A DNA stretch of 64,000 nt from Pseudomonas sp. DY-1 (GTDB lineage Bacteria; Pseudomonadota; Gammaproteobacteria; Pseudomonadales; Pseudomonadaceae): NCBI RefSeq assembly GCF_003626975.1, contig NZ_CP032616.1, positions 5,618,001-5,682,000 of the forward strand. The letters run 5' to 3'. Of this stretch, positions 45,207-54,578 are shown in pieces. How positions within the stretch are numbered: the stretch's first letter is position 1; each line of letters starts with the position of its first letter. The notes under the pieces were generated by a model. It saw only the letters and a list, made by a program, of their open reading frames with translations, made no database searches and was not told the origin of the DNA. The position numbers and the translations under genes are program-made.

Positions 45207-45222
45207 CTGTATATAAATACAG
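45207..45222. promoter_or_regulatory. LexA (SOS) box of the mutasome operon
   Basis: CTGTATATAAATACAG matches the CTG-N10-CAG SOS consensus of gammaproteobacteria. It stands 119 bp before imuA, so imuA-imuB-dnaE2 should be induced by DNA damage. Confidence 0.9.
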
Positions 45223-45242
45223 TATTCGTAGGATTTCCCCCA

Positions 45243-45326
45243 ATGGCCTTGATGATTGTTCCTGGCCCTTTCGGCAGCCCCGCCCCGGGGCTGCCGTTTT
45301 TCTCTTCTGCCAGTGAGTGGAGCTGA
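45243..45326 (+). CDS. 27-residue leader frame between the LexA box and imuA
   Basis: The frame starts at an ATG with AGGA about 10 bp upstream, has 27 codons, and its TGA shares its last base with the imuA ATG (TGATG), a typical coupling overlap. It reads through the terminator-like hairpin at 45273. It could be a leader peptide whose translation opens the hairpin and feeds ribosomes to imuA. Chance is not excluded because imuA also has a nearby GGAG. Confidence 0.4.
   Translation: MALMIVPGPFGSPAPGLPFFSSASEWS
45273..45301 (+). terminator. Strong terminator-like hairpin upstream of imuA (possible attenuator)
   Basis: A perfect 10-bp stem GGCAGCCCCG/CGGGGCTGCC with a CCC loop (45273-45282 with 45286-45295) is followed by GTTTTT. 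It lies after the LexA box and before imuA, so SOS transcripts must pass it. Confidence 0.7.
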
Positions 45327-45940
45327 TGGGCGCTGTCGTTGCCCTCGATGCCCTGCTCAATGAGCGGCGGGTCTGGAAAGGCCAGCCCGGCGCGTTGCTG
45401 TCCGGCAGCTGCCAGCCCACCGGCCTGGCCGCCCTGGATCGGGTCCTGCCCGGCGGTGGCTGGCCCGAAGCCGCACTCAGCGAAATCCTCACTCCAGCCA
45501 CGGGCCTGGGTGAGTTGCGCCTGCTCTGGCCCACCTTGGCGCGGCTGACCGCCAGTGCCGAGCGCGTGGTGCTGGTGGCGCCACCGCATATTCCTTATCC
45601 ACAGGCCTGGCAGGCGGCAGGCGTGGACCTGCGCTGGCTGGCACTGGTGGAGGCGAGCGGGCGCGATGCCCTCTGGGCGGCCGAGCAATGCCTGCGTTCC
45701 GGCAGTTGCGGTGCGGTGCTCTGCTGGCCGCAGCAGGTCGATGATCGCGCCCTGCGCCGTTTGCAGGTGGCCGCGGAAACCGGCCAGACGCTGGCCTTCG
45801 CCTATCGCCCCCTGGAGGCCGCCCTGAACCCCTCGCCGGCGGCCTTGCGCATCGCCGTCGACGGATGGCCGGCGCAATTGCGGGTGCTCAAGTGCCGGGG
45901 CGGCCTTCCATCGGCGACCCCCATCGCCCTGGCTCGATGA
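45326..45940 (+). CDS. imuA: ImuA, RecA-like component of the SOS mutasome
   Basis: A 204-residue protein of the ImuA/SulA2 group with a RecA-like fold in which the P-loop is degenerate (VLPGGGWPEAALSEIL, about residues 40-55). It works with ImuB and DnaE2 in damage-induced mutagenesis, linking RecA and the polymerase. No lexA2 gene stands upstream, unlike the four-gene cassette of P. putida, so this is the three-gene form. Confidence 0.9.
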   Translation: MGAVVALDALLNERRVWKGQPGALLSGSCQPTGLAALDRVLPGGGWPEAALSEILTPATGLGELRLLWPTLARLTASAERVVLVAPPHIPYPQAWQAAGVDLRWLALVEASGRDALWAAEQCLRSGSCGAVLCWPQQVDDRALRRLQVAAETGQTLAFAYRPLEAALNPSPAALRIAVDGWPAQLRVLKCRGGLPSATPIALAR

Positions 45941-45947
45941 CGCGGCC

Positions 45948-47363
45948 ATGCGCTGGGCTTGCATATTGCTGCCGCAGTTGGCGCTGGATGGCGTGCTGCG
46001 CGGCCATCCCGACCCCGAAGCGCCCCTGGCGCTGGTGACCGGCACGCCACAGCGCCGCATGCTGCGTGCACTCAATCCGGCGGCCAGGGCACTGGGGTTG
46101 CGCCCTGGCCAGTCGCTCACCGCTGCGCATGTCCTGACCCGTGATTTCGCTCTGGTCGAGTACGACCCGACTGAGGTCGAGCGCTGGCAGCAGTTGCTCG
46201 CTGCCTGGGCCTATCGCTTCAGTTCCCAGGTCAGCCTGCGCTACCCGCGTTGCCTGCTGCTGGAGGTGGAATCCAGCTTCGCCCTGTTCGGTCCCTGGCC
46301 ACGGTTCGAGGCACGGCTACGGCGGGAACTGGAGGCTCTAGGTTTTCGTCATCGCATCGTCGCTGCGCCCAATCCGGCGGCGGCGCGGATGCTTGCCAAT
46401 GCCTACGATGGCTTGGCGGTAACGAGCCAGAATGATCTGCGCGAGGCGCTTGGGCGCATGCCGGTGGATCGCGCGGGGCTGACGCGGGAAACCGCCACCG
46501 CCTTCGCCCGCATGGGCCTGCGCAATCTGGAACAGGTGCTGGCGCTACCACGGGATACCGTGGCCCGACGCTTTCCTGTCGATGTGTTGCAGCACGTCGA
46601 CACCCTGCTCGGCGAGCGTCCGCTGGCGTTGGAGTATTACCGGCCGCCGGATGAGTTCGACCTGCGCATCGAACTGAACTTCGAAGTGGAGTCCCATCAG
46701 GCACTGCTCTTCCCCCTGCGCCGCCTCACTGCCGACCTGGCTGCTTTCCTCGCCGGGCGCGACAGCGGCGTGCAGCGCTTCACGCTCTATCTGGAACACC
46801 GTGATCTCGCCGATACCCCGGTGCCGGTGGGGCTGCTCAGTGCCGAACGTGAGGCGGCCATGCTCTTCGAGCTGGCGCGTGGGCGCCTGGAGCAGTTGCA
46901 GGTGCCTGCACCGGTGCGCGCCTTCCGCCTGCAGGCACAGGACTTGCCGGCTTTCGTGCCGGAACGGCGTGAGCTGTTCGACGAGCGCCCGCAGCAATCC
47001 CTGCCCTGGGAGCAACTGCGCGAACGCCTGCGCGCACGCCTGGGGGACGAAGCGGTGCATAGCCTGGCGGCCCGTGCCGATCACCGTCCCGAATGCGCCT
47101 GGCAACTGGGCGCCGAAGCACTGCAGGCACCGCTCCTGCCCGGTCCACCGCGCCCCGGCTGGCTGCTGCGCGAGCCCGTGGCCTTGCGGGAGTCGTCCGT
47201 GCGCATTCTCGCCGGCCCCGAGCGGATCGAGTCCGGCTGGTGGGATGGTGGCGATATACGCCGCGACTACTACCTGGTGGAAACCCGCAACGGCCAGCGC
47301 GGCTGGGCCTTCCGCCTGGTGAACGGGGAGGGACCGCTGCTGCTGCAGGGTTGGTTCGCATGA
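45948..47363 (+). CDS. imuB: ImuB, Y-family polymerase-like mutasome protein
   Basis: A 471-residue protein related to DinB/UmuC polymerases but lacking the full set of catalytic acidic residues, hence a scaffold rather than a polymerase. It contains the palm-like part ([19 protein letters not shown]) and helix-hairpin-helix region ([19 protein letters not shown]). ImuB binds the beta clamp and DnaE2. It starts 7 bp after imuA, and its stop overlaps the dnaE2 ATG (ATGA). Confidence 0.92.
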   Translation: MRWACILLPQLALDGVLRGHPDPEAPLALVTGTPQRRMLRALNPAARALGLRPGQSLTAAHVLTRDFALVEYDPTEVERWQQLLAAWAYRFSSQVSLRYPRCLLLEVESSFALFGPWPRFEARLRRELEALGFRHRIVAAPNPAAARMLANAYDGLAVTSQNDLREALGRMPVDRAGLTRETATAFARMGLRNLEQVLALPRDTVARRFPVDVLQHVDTLLGERPLALEYYRPPDEFDLRIELNFEVESHQALLFPLRRLTADLAAFLAGRDSGVQRFTLYLEHRDLADTPVPVGLLSAEREAAMLFELARGRLEQLQVPAPVRAFRLQAQDLPAFVPERRELFDERPQQSLPWEQLRERLRARLGDEAVHSLAARADHRPECAWQLGAEALQAPLLPGPPRPGWLLREPVALRESSVRILAGPERIESGWWDGGDIRRDYYLVETRNGQRGWAFRLVNGEGPLLLQGWFA

Positions 47364-50300
47364 GCGCCTACGCCGAGCTGCATTGCCTGTCCAACTTCAG
47401 TTTCCAGCGCGGGGCTTCCAGTGCCAGCGAGCTGTTCCAGCGCGCCAAGGATCATGGCTATGAGGCGTTGGCGATCACCGACGAGTGCACCCTGGCCGGC
47501 ATCGTGCGTGCCTGGCAGGCATCCAGGGAAACCGGAGTGCCCCTGGTGATCGGCAGCGAAGTGCGCCTCGAAGGCGGGCCCAGGCTGGTGCTGCTGGTGG
47601 AAGACCTGACGGGCTACCAGCACCTCTGCCGTCTCATCACCCAGGCCCGGCGACGGGCGAAGAAGGGTGAGTACCAACTGCTGCGTGGTGACTTGGCTAC
47701 ACCCATGGACGGCCTGCTGGCCCTCTGGATACCCGAGCGGGAAAACGACGATTCCGAAGGCCTCTGGCTGCGCCAGTGCTTCCCCGGACGCCTGTGGCTG
47801 GCAGTGGAGCTGCACCAGGGCGCGGACGACGCCAGCCGCCTGACGGGCCTGTTGGCCCTGGCCGAGCGCCTTGGCATCCCACCCGTGGCAACCGGCGATG
47901 TGCATATGCATGCCCGAGGCCGCAGGGCCTTGCAGGATTGCATGACCGCCGTGCGCCATCACTGTACGGTGGCGGATGCCGGCTACCGGCTCTTTCCCAA
48001 TGGCGAACGGCACCTGCGCCGCCGCGAGGTGCTGGCCAGCCTGTACCCGGCCCACCTGCTGGCCGAATCGGTACGCATCGCCCACCGCTGTGCTTTCAAC
48101 CTCGGACAACTGAACTATCAGTATCCCCGCGAGCTGGTGCCGGAAGGTCACAGCCCGGGCAGTTGGCTGCGCAACGAAACGGAGAGAGGTTTACTCAAGC
48201 GCTGGCCGGACGGTGTGCCGCCGAAGGCGCGGGCGCTGGTGGAGAAGGAGCTCGCGCTGATCGGCGAGCTGGGTTACGAGAGCTACTTCCTCACGGTGTA
48301 CGACATCGTCGAGTTCGCCCGCAGTCGGCACATTCTCTGCCAGGGGCGAGGCTCGGCGGCCAACTCGGTGGTGTGCTTCGCCCTGGGGATAACCGAGCTG
48401 GACCCCTGTGGTTTCACCGAACTCCTGTTCGAGCGCTTCATGTCCCGGGAACGCAACGAGCCGCCGGATATCGACGTCGACTTCGAGCACGAGCGCCGCG
48501 AAGAGGTCATCCAGTACCTGTTCCGCCGCTATGGCCGGGGCAGGGCGGCGCTCACCGCCGTGGTCAACACCTACCACGGTGCCGGTGCCGTGCGTGATGT
48601 AGCCAAGGCCCTCGGCCTGCCGCCGGACCAGGTCAATGCGCTGGCCGACTGCTGTGGCAGCTGGAGCGATAAGGCGCCCTCGGCGGAGCGTCTGCGCGAG
48701 GTGGGTTTCGACCCTGAGAGCCCGGTGTTGCGTCGGGTGCTGGCGCTGACCAGTGACCTGATCGGCTTTCCTCGCCACTTGTCGCAGCATCCCGGCGGCT
48801 TCGTGATTTCCGAAGCGCCGCTGGACTGCCTGGTCCCGGTGGAGAACGCCAGCATGGCCGAACGCACCGTGATCCAGTGGGACAAGGACGACCTCGACCT
48901 GGTCGGGCTGCTCAAGGTTGATGTGCTGGCGCTGGGCATGCTCAGTGCCCTGCGCCGTTGCTTCGGCCTGATCGAACACTACCGCGGCACCCGCTGGACC
49001 CTGGCCACCTTGCCCAAGGAAGACACCGCCACCTACGAGATGATCGGTCGCGCCGACACCATCGGCGTATTCCAGATCGAGTCGCGGGCACAGATGTCCA
49101 TGCTGCCGCGCCTGAAGCCGAGGACCTTCTACGACCTGGTGATCCAGGTCGCCATCGTCCGGCCGGGGCCCATCCAGGGCAACATGGTCCATCCTTACTT
49201 ACGCAGGCGTAATGGGTTGGAGGAGGTGAAGTACCCCTCCAGGGAACTGGTTCCTGTATTCCAGCGCACCCTGGGCGTGCCGTTGTTCCAGGAACAGGTG
49301 ATGCAACTGGCCATGGTCGCCGCCGACTACAGCCCAGGCGAGGCCGACGAACTGCGTCGCAACATGGCGGCCTGGAAGCGTCACGGCGGCCTGGAGCACC
49401 ACCGCCAGCGCCTGACGTCGCGAATGCGTGCCAAGGGCTATGAACAGGAGTTCATCGACCAGATCTTCGAGCAGATCAAAGGCTTCGGCAGCTATGGCTT
49501 CCCCGAATCCCACGCCGCCAGCTTCGCTCTGCTCACCTACGCCAGTTGCTGGCTGAAATGCCATGAGCCGGCTGCCTATGCCTGCGCCCTGATCAACAGC
49601 TGGCCCATGGGCTTCTACAGCCCCGATCAGGTGCTGCAGGATGCCCGTCGGCATGGCCTCGAAGTGCGTCCGGTGGATGTGCGGCATTCCCAATGGGACT
49701 GCTCCCTGGAACCCCTGGAGCAGGGGAGCGATCTGGCCATCCGCCTTGGGTTGCGCATGGTGCGAGGATTTCGTGAGGACGACGCACGACGTATCGAGGA
49801 GGCACGGCAGGCGAGTCCGTTCAGTAGCGTTGGCGACCTCATCCAGCGCGCCCGTCTGGATGCCCGCGCCCGCGAACTGCTGGCCGACTCCGGTGCCCTG
49901 CGTAGCCTGGCCGGGCACCGTCACCGGGCGCGCTGGGCGGTGTCCGGGGTGGAGGTGCAGGCGCCGCTCTTCGCCGACCTTCCGGAGCAGGAGGAAACAC
50001 AGGTGCCCTTGCCGCTGCCCAGCGTGGGTGAGGACATGCTGACCGACTACGCCACGCTGGGCACCACCCTTGGGCCGCATCCGATGGCCATGCTACGCGG
50101 CGAACTGCGTAAGCGACGTTGCCGCAGCTCGCGGGAACTGCTGGCACTGGAGCACGGACGGAACGCCAGCGTTGCCGGCCTGGTGGTCGGCCGCCAGCGC
50201 CCGCAGACAGCCAGCGGGGTGATCTTCGTGACCCTGGAAGACGAGTTCGGCATGGTCAATGTGGTGGTCTGGCACGACCTGGCCGAGCGCCAGCGCCGCG

Positions 50301-50440
50301 TGCTGGTCGGTTCACAGCTGCTGCAAGTGGATGGCCGTCTGGAGTCGGTGGAGGGGGTGCGTCATCTCATCGCCCGGCGCCTTGGCGACCTGACGCCACT
50401 GCTCAGCGGTCTCGATGTGAGAAGCCGGGATTTCCACTAG
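47360..50440 (+). CDS. dnaE2: Error-prone DNA polymerase DnaE2 (ImuC)
   Basis: A 1026-residue C-family polymerase. It has a PHP domain (about 1-250, [16 protein letters not shown] at the start), palm with the catalytic aspartates in [14 protein letters not shown], fingers, tandem HhH, and OB fold near the end ([17 protein letters not shown]). It carries out translesion synthesis as part of the mutasome. The frame is open 89 codons upstream inside imuB, but the ATGA-overlap start fits the family. Confidence 0.95.
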   Translation: MSAYAELHCLSNFSFQRGASSASELFQRAKDHGYEALAITDECTLAGIVRAWQASRETGVPLVIGSEVRLEGGPRLVLLVEDLTGYQHLCRLITQARRRAKKGEYQLLRGDLATPMDGLLALWIPERENDDSEGLWLRQCFPGRLWLAVELHQGADDASRLTGLLALAERLGIPPVATGDVHMHARGRRALQDCMTAVRHHCTVADAGYRLFPNGERHLRRREVLASLYPAHLLAESVRIAHRCAFNLGQLNYQYPRELVPEGHSPGSWLRNETERGLLKRWPDGVPPKARALVEKELALIGELGYESYFLTVYDIVEFARSRHILCQGRGSAANSVVCFALGITELDPCGFTELLFERFMSRERNEPPDIDVDFEHERREEVIQYLFRRYGRGRAALTAVVNTYHGAGAVRDVAKALGLPPDQVNALADCCGSWSDKAPSAERLREVGFDPESPVLRRVLALTSDLIGFPRHLSQHPGGFVISEAPLDCLVPVENASMAERTVIQWDKDDLDLVGLLKVDVLALGMLSALRRCFGLIEHYRGTRWTLATLPKEDTATYEMIGRADTIGVFQIESRAQMSMLPRLKPRTFYDLVIQVAIVRPGPIQGNMVHPYLRRRNGLEEVKYPSRELVPVFQRTLGVPLFQEQVMQLAMVAADYSPGEADELRRNMAAWKRHGGLEHHRQRLTSRMRAKGYEQEFIDQIFEQIKGFGSYGFPESHAASFALLTYASCWLKCHEPAAYACALINSWPMGFYSPDQVLQDARRHGLEVRPVDVRHSQWDCSLEPLEQGSDLAIRLGLRMVRGFREDDARRIEEARQASPFSSVGDLIQRARLDARARELLADSGALRSLAGHRHRARWAVSGVEVQAPLFADLPEQEETQVPLPLPSVGEDMLTDYATLGTTLGPHPMAMLRGELRKRRCRSSRELLALEHGRNASVAGLVVGRQRPQTASGVIFVTLEDEFGMVNVVVWHDLAERQRRVLVGSQLLQVDGRLESVEGVRHLIARRLGDLTPLLSGLDVRSRDFH

Positions 50441-50549
50441 ATCGGTGCAGATCGCGACTATCTGTCGAGTGGATATCGCTTTTCATGTCCGCAATGCGCC
50501 AGGAAAACCTTCGATGGAGCGGCGAAGATCACCGTGCGATGCACGACAT

Positions 50550-50591
50550 TTGTGGGAGCGAATTCATTCGCGAATGAATTCGCTCCCACAA
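50550..50591. repeat. 42-bp perfect palindrome (Pseudomonas REP-type element)
   Basis: TTGTGGGAGCGAATTCATTCG is followed directly by its exact reverse complement. Parts of the same unit recur at 54432, 54552 and 62934. It lies after dnaE2 and can act as a terminator or as an insertion target. Confidence 0.85.
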
Positions 50592-50621
50592 GGTTGCCGT
50601 CAGGTGATTGCGGACTTGTTG

Positions 50622-50804
50622 TCAGTGCGGAGTAACCGGTGCGTGCTTCGCCTTGTGCCGCCGGAACGAACGGGCGGAGTGGGGCGGCGAAGGCCGGCCG
50701 TGATGGTGGTGATGGTGGGAGATTCTGAGCATGGCCCAGAGCAACGCGACCGCTGCCAGCAGCCAACCCATGATCATCAGGGCTATGAAGATTTCGGGAC
50801 CCAT
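50622..50804 (-). CDS. Small membrane protein with a natural hexahistidine stretch
   Basis: A 60-residue protein with one membrane helix (IFIALMIMGWLLAAVALLWAM), then ISHHHHHHGRP and a basic, His/Arg-rich tail. AGGCGG is about 8 bp before the ATG. The His run could bind Ni, Zn or Cu. Function unknown. Confidence 0.55.
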   Translation of the reverse strand: MGPEIFIALMIMGWLLAAVALLWAMLRISHHHHHHGRPSPPHSARSFRRHKAKHAPVTPH

Positions 50805-50925
50805 TGCAAACCGCCTCTGGCGCCAAAGTGGAAAGCGCACGCCCTGAGTCTAGCCGCGCCATTGTGACGACCACTTGAAGCCGGCTGCCTTTGGTCGGCT
50901 GGCACGATGGAATCTGACGAGACGC

Positions 50926-51330
50926 CTATCCGCACTCCTGATCCATGTTGCGCTTGGCCTTCTCGGTCGGTGCATTGCGGTACTGCTCGGTCCAGAACTG
51001 GCACTTGGCGTCGTTCAGTCGGCGTTGATCCTCCAGCCGTTCCAGGCGTTCGTTGTCCGCACGCTGGGTGGCATTGTAGTTCTCTTCGTACTTCTGCAGA
51101 CGCTCTTCGCCCGGGCCTGGCGGTACTGGCGCAGGTGCTGGTTGTGGTGGAGCAGGGGGCGGGGTGAAGACCTGGGCTGTCGGCGCCTCGTTATCGGCCA
51201 TGTAGAGCCGGTAGCCGAGGTAGGTGGTCAGGCCGATGGCGATGAAACCGAGCCATACGCCCAAGGCGACACTGAGGGTCAGGACCAGGGGATTGAAGCT
51301 GATGCGCAGGATGCGACGTGGGCGATCCAT
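50926..51330 (-). CDS. Hypothetical membrane-anchored coiled-coil protein
   Basis: A 134-residue protein with one membrane helix (about residues 14-40), a proline-rich linker (PPPAPPQPAPAPVPPGPG) and a charged helical tail with a conserved-looking Cys near the end. GGAGG lies directly before the ATG. No recognised family. It lies 29 bp from the Gre-like gene on the same strand, so probably one transcript. Confidence 0.7.
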   Translation of the reverse strand: MDRPRRILRISFNPLVLTLSVALGVWLGFIAIGLTTYLGYRLYMADNEAPTAQVFTPPPAPPQPAPAPVPPGPGEERLQKYEENYNATQRADNERLERLEDQRRLNDAKCQFWTEQYRNAPTEKAKRNMDQECG

Positions 51331-51359
51331 GGAGCCTCCGAAGCGTTGGGCGGCAGGAT

Positions 51360-51842
51360 TCAGTTTACCTCCAGCACCTCGAAGGTCTGCTGGCTATTGC
51401 CGATTGTGAGTGTCACCTCGGCGCCTTCGACCTTGCCAAGCAAGGCCTGGCCCAGCGGGGAACGAGGGCTGATCACGGTGATTTCCTCACCCGCGTCCAC
51501 CACCTTCAGGCCAGCGGCCTCAGGACCGAGGAACAGCCGTTGCTCGCTACCGTCCTCCGCCGCCAGCAGCACAAGGGCGCTGAGCTGGATGCCGCGTGCC
51601 GGGTCGAAAGGGCGCAGGCTGAGGTTTTCGAACAGACCCAGCGCATGTTTGATCTCGGCGGCACGACGCGCCTGGCCGGTGGCCAGGTACGAGGCTTCCA
51701 GGCCAAGGGTGTCGTACTTGTTCTCGGCGATGTTTTCCTCGTGGGTCGCCGCCTCGTAGGCGGCCTGCGCCGCTCGCTGCAGCAGTTGCAGGTCGACGGC
51801 GAGCTTGTCGAGGATCAGGCGATGGATGCGGGTCTTGTCCAT
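51360..51842 (-). CDS. GreA/GreB-family transcription factor-like protein
   Basis: A 160-residue protein with an N-terminal coiled-coil-like part (about 5-75) and the GreA/GreB C-terminal FKBP-like domain (about 85-158, VISPRSPLGQALLGKVEGAEVTL). It probably binds the RNA polymerase secondary channel like GreA, GreB or Rnk. The acidic tip residues of true Gre cleavage factors are not obvious (HEENIAENKYD), so activity is uncertain. Confidence 0.82.
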   Translation of the reverse strand: MDKTRIHRLILDKLAVDLQLLQRAAQAAYEAATHEENIAENKYDTLGLEASYLATGQARRAAEIKHALGLFENLSLRPFDPARGIQLSALVLLAAEDGSEQRLFLGPEAAGLKVVDAGEEITVISPRSPLGQALLGKVEGAEVTLTIGNSQQTFEVLEVN

Positions 51843-52416
51843 GGGCAGACGCGTTCGATGGGGAGGCCGAGCATTCTAAGAGCCTTCATGGGGTTGCGGG
51901 AAAGGGATCCGTACAAGACGTGGGCAAACTTGTGCACAGAGTTGGCGCAGAAGTACGTCCGTACCAGCTTCAGGAGGGGCTCCACAGACCCTTTTACTTG
52001 CCATTCGTCGCAGTCTGGAACGCCCGTGCAACACAGGTTCCAGGCGCTTTTCGGAGGTAAATGCCCTTTAACAGGGCGCGTGAGGTCTTGACAGCTTCAA
52101 GTTGTGCACAGTTGGGAAGCAGGCTCGCAAAACGCGCACGAAAAGCTCCGTAAGCGCTTGATTCTCAGTGGCCTGCACGTAACTACATGAAAAATAAGGA
52201 ATTTTATAATTGGTGAAAAAATCGTCAGTTTGAGCGCAGGCCACGATCCATGAGCACTTGGTGACGTTTCGAGCATCTTCTTCACAGAGTTATCCACAGG
52301 TTCTGTGGATTGTCCCGAGCACTTGCTCTAGAACGCGACCTGCGGCAATTGCAAGACTTTACCTGTCAAAAAAAAGGAGTAGAGTTGCGCGCCTTTCCGG
52401 CTACCTGCCCCGTTTC
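51843..52416. other. 574-bp intergenic region with DnaA-box-like sites
   Basis: No supported gene. DnaA-box-like 9-mers TTGTGCACA at 51930 and 52102, TTATCCACA at 52290 and a weaker TTCTTCACA at 52278, all on one strand, plus an AT-rich stretch at 52190-52225. This could be a DnaA-regulated promoter or titration site. The usual dnaA, gyrB or rnpA neighbours of oriC are absent. Confidence 0.5.
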
Positions 52417-52827
52417 ATGAAGTATCGCGTCCCCGCCCAGTCCGTTGCCAACCCGCAAACCCTGCCGACCCGAGTCGCTCTCTGGCTGCTGGACAACCCG
52501 CGCCTGGGCCAGGCACCAAGCGTGAAGCGCATCGCCGGCAACCTGCTCAAGCAACCGGCGCGAGAAGGCGTGGTCGCGGCACAAAGCCGCCTGGGGCAAA
52601 TGCTCTGCCGCGATTGCGGCAACCAGCGTGACCGCCGCATCGGCCTGGACATGCTGCGCCAGGCCGCCCGCGCCGGCGACCGTCGTGCGCAACTCGAACT
52701 GGGTCGCCTGTGCAGCCAGCCGCGCATCAACGAGCCGGAACAGGCCCGGCACTGGCTGGAACAGGCCGCCGCCCAGGGTTCCCACGAAGCCGAACGTCTG
52801 CTCAACGGACTCTCGCTGCAATCCTGA
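52417..52827 (+). CDS. Sel1-like repeat protein
   Basis: A 136-residue helical protein with at least two Sel1-type repeats (IGLDMLRQAARAGDRRAQLELG and ARHWLEQAAAQGSHEAERLL). A CRDCGNQRD motif between them may be accidental. No signal peptide. It lies downstream of the DnaA-box region and 52 bp before rmuC. Such repeats mediate protein contacts; the partner is unknown. Confidence 0.75.
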   Translation: MKYRVPAQSVANPQTLPTRVALWLLDNPRLGQAPSVKRIAGNLLKQPAREGVVAAQSRLGQMLCRDCGNQRDRRIGLDMLRQAARAGDRRAQLELGRLCSQPRINEPEQARHWLEQAAAQGSHEAERLLNGLSLQS

Positions 52828-52879
52828 TCGCGCCGCGCGCCGCTGGGTATACTCCCGGCATTCCAGCGCGGAGCCGCTC

Positions 52880-54358
52880 ATGCCCCTAGATATCCCCAAC
52901 CTGTTGATCGGCCTGCTGGCCGCCGCCGTACCCCTGCTGGGCCTGGCCTGGCAACAGCAGCGCAAACTCACCACCCTGCAAACCGAACAGACCCTGCTCG
53001 AAGAGCGCCTGGCCAATGCCCAGCTGGCCCAGGATGGCCTGGCCGTGCAACTGGACGACAGCCGCGACGAGAACCGCGAACTCAGCCAGCTCAATGCCGC
53101 CCAGCAGGCCGAGCTGGCCGCCCTGCGACGTGAGGCCGAATTGCTCGGCGTGGAACGCCAGAGTGCCCGCGAAGCCTTGCTGGCCTGGAACCAGGAACGC
53201 GAGCGCAAGGATGCCGAACTGCGTCGCCTGGACACCGACCGTGCTGGCCTGGAAGCCGAACTGCGCGAGCAGCGCGAGGCGCACGAACAGCGCCTTGGCG
53301 ACTTGCAGGCAGCCCGTGATGATCTGCGTGCGCAATTCGCGGAACTGGCCGGGAAGATCTTCGACGAGCGCGAGCAGCGTTTCGCCGAAACCAGCCAGCA
53401 GCGCCTCGGCCAGTTGCTCGACCCGCTCAAGGAGCGCATCCAGGCCTTCGAGAAGCGGGTAGAGGAAAGCTATCAACAGGAAGCGCGCGAGCGTTTCTCC
53501 CTCGGCAAGGAACTGGAGCGCCTGCAACAGCTCAACCAGCGCCTGGGCGACGAAGCCACCAACCTCACTCGTGCCCTGAAGGGCCAGAAGACCCAGGGCA
53601 ACTGGGGCGAGCTTGTGCTGGAACGGGTACTGGAACACGCCGGTCTGGAAAAGGGGCGGGAATACCAGACCCAGGTCAGCCTGAAGAGCGCCGAGGGCGA
53701 ACGCTTCCAGCCCGACGTGCTGATCCAGCTTCCCGGGGACAAGCAGGTGGTGGTGGACGCCAAGGTCAGCCTCACTGCCTATCAGACGCTGATCGCCGCC
53801 GATGATGAGGCCACCCGCAGCCAGGCCCTGAAGCAGCATGTACTGTCCCTGCGCAGTCACCTGAAAGGTCTGTCGGTGAAGGACTACCAGCGTCTGGAAG
53901 GGCTACACAGCCTGGATTTCGTATTGCTCTTCGTGCCCATTGAGGCTGCCTTCGCCGCGGCTCTCCAGGCCGACCCGGGCCTGTTCCAGGAAGCCTTCGA
54001 GCAGCACATCGTGATCGTCAGCCCAACCACTCTGTTGGCTACCCTGCGGGTGATCGACAGCCTGTGGCGCCAGGAACGGCAGAGCCAGAACGCCCGCGAG
54101 ATCGCCGAACGCGCCGGTGCGCTCTATGACAAGTTCGTCGCCTTCGTCCAGGACCTGGACGAGATGGGCAGCCGCCTGCAACAACTCGACAAGGCCTACG
54201 CCAACGCGCGCAACAAGCTGGTGGAAGGTCGCGGCAACCTGATCAGCCGTGTGGAAAACCTCAAGCTCCTGGGCGCTCGTGCGAGCAAGAGTATTCCCAA
54301 TGACCTGCTCGAGCGGGCAGCCGGTTTGCCGCTGCTGGATGAGCAGATAGAGGGTTGA
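52880..54358 (+). CDS. rmuC: DNA recombination protein RmuC
   Basis: A 492-residue protein with one N-terminal membrane helix (about 5-25), a long coiled coil (about 30-230) and the RmuC nuclease-like domain (about 260-440, e.g. NWGELVLERVLEHAGLEKG and VVDAKVSLTAYQ). It limits DNA rearrangement at inverted repeats and has been linked to defence against foreign DNA. The start ATG reads MPLDIPNLLIG; the upstream codons overlap the Sel1 gene in another frame. Confidence 0.92.
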   Translation: MPLDIPNLLIGLLAAAVPLLGLAWQQQRKLTTLQTEQTLLEERLANAQLAQDGLAVQLDDSRDENRELSQLNAAQQAELAALRREAELLGVERQSAREALLAWNQERERKDAELRRLDTDRAGLEAELREQREAHEQRLGDLQAARDDLRAQFAELAGKIFDEREQRFAETSQQRLGQLLDPLKERIQAFEKRVEESYQQEARERFSLGKELERLQQLNQRLGDEATNLTRALKGQKTQGNWGELVLERVLEHAGLEKGREYQTQVSLKSAEGERFQPDVLIQLPGDKQVVVDAKVSLTAYQTLIAADDEATRSQALKQHVLSLRSHLKGLSVKDYQRLEGLHSLDFVLLFVPIEAAFAAALQADPGLFQEAFEQHIVIVSPTTLLATLRVIDSLWRQERQSQNAREIAERAGALYDKFVAFVQDLDEMGSRLQQLDKAYANARNKLVEGRGNLISRVENLKLLGARASKSIPNDLLERAAGLPLLDEQIEG

Positions 54359-54431
54359 GGTCCCGCAGGTTGAGCCCGATCGCTGGGCATCGCACGCTCG
54401 GCACCAACCTACGGCAGCCCTGCGGGCCGCA

Positions 54432-54578
54432 TCGCGAATGAATTCGCTCCTACAGGATGATCACCCGGCCAGAGGCATGCGCGTGCAGCCCCCTCTCCCT
54501 CTAGGAGAGGGTTGGGGTGAGGGCGATTACTCACAGCCGCTGTGCCACTCGCATCGCGAATGAATTGGTCCCTATAGT
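54432..54578. repeat. Cluster of REP-type and GAGAGGG repeats after rmuC
   Basis: GCATCGCGAATGAATTCGCTCCTACA (about 54432), then CCCTCTCCC-TCTA-GGAGAGGG followed by TTGGGGTGAGGG (54490-54523), then a second GCATCGCGAATGAATTGG (about 54550). The middle unit is the well-formed version of the element at 26926. Confidence 0.7.

Noticed and set aside
47270..50080. Long minus-strand frames opposite imuB and dnaE2
   Set aside because: High GC content opens antisense frames; the plus strand encodes a full DnaE2 with catalytic motifs.
51843..52416. Chromosomal origin of replication
   Set aside because: Few boxes and no dnaA, dnaN, rnpA or rpmH neighbours. A DnaA-binding control site is the most that can be argued.
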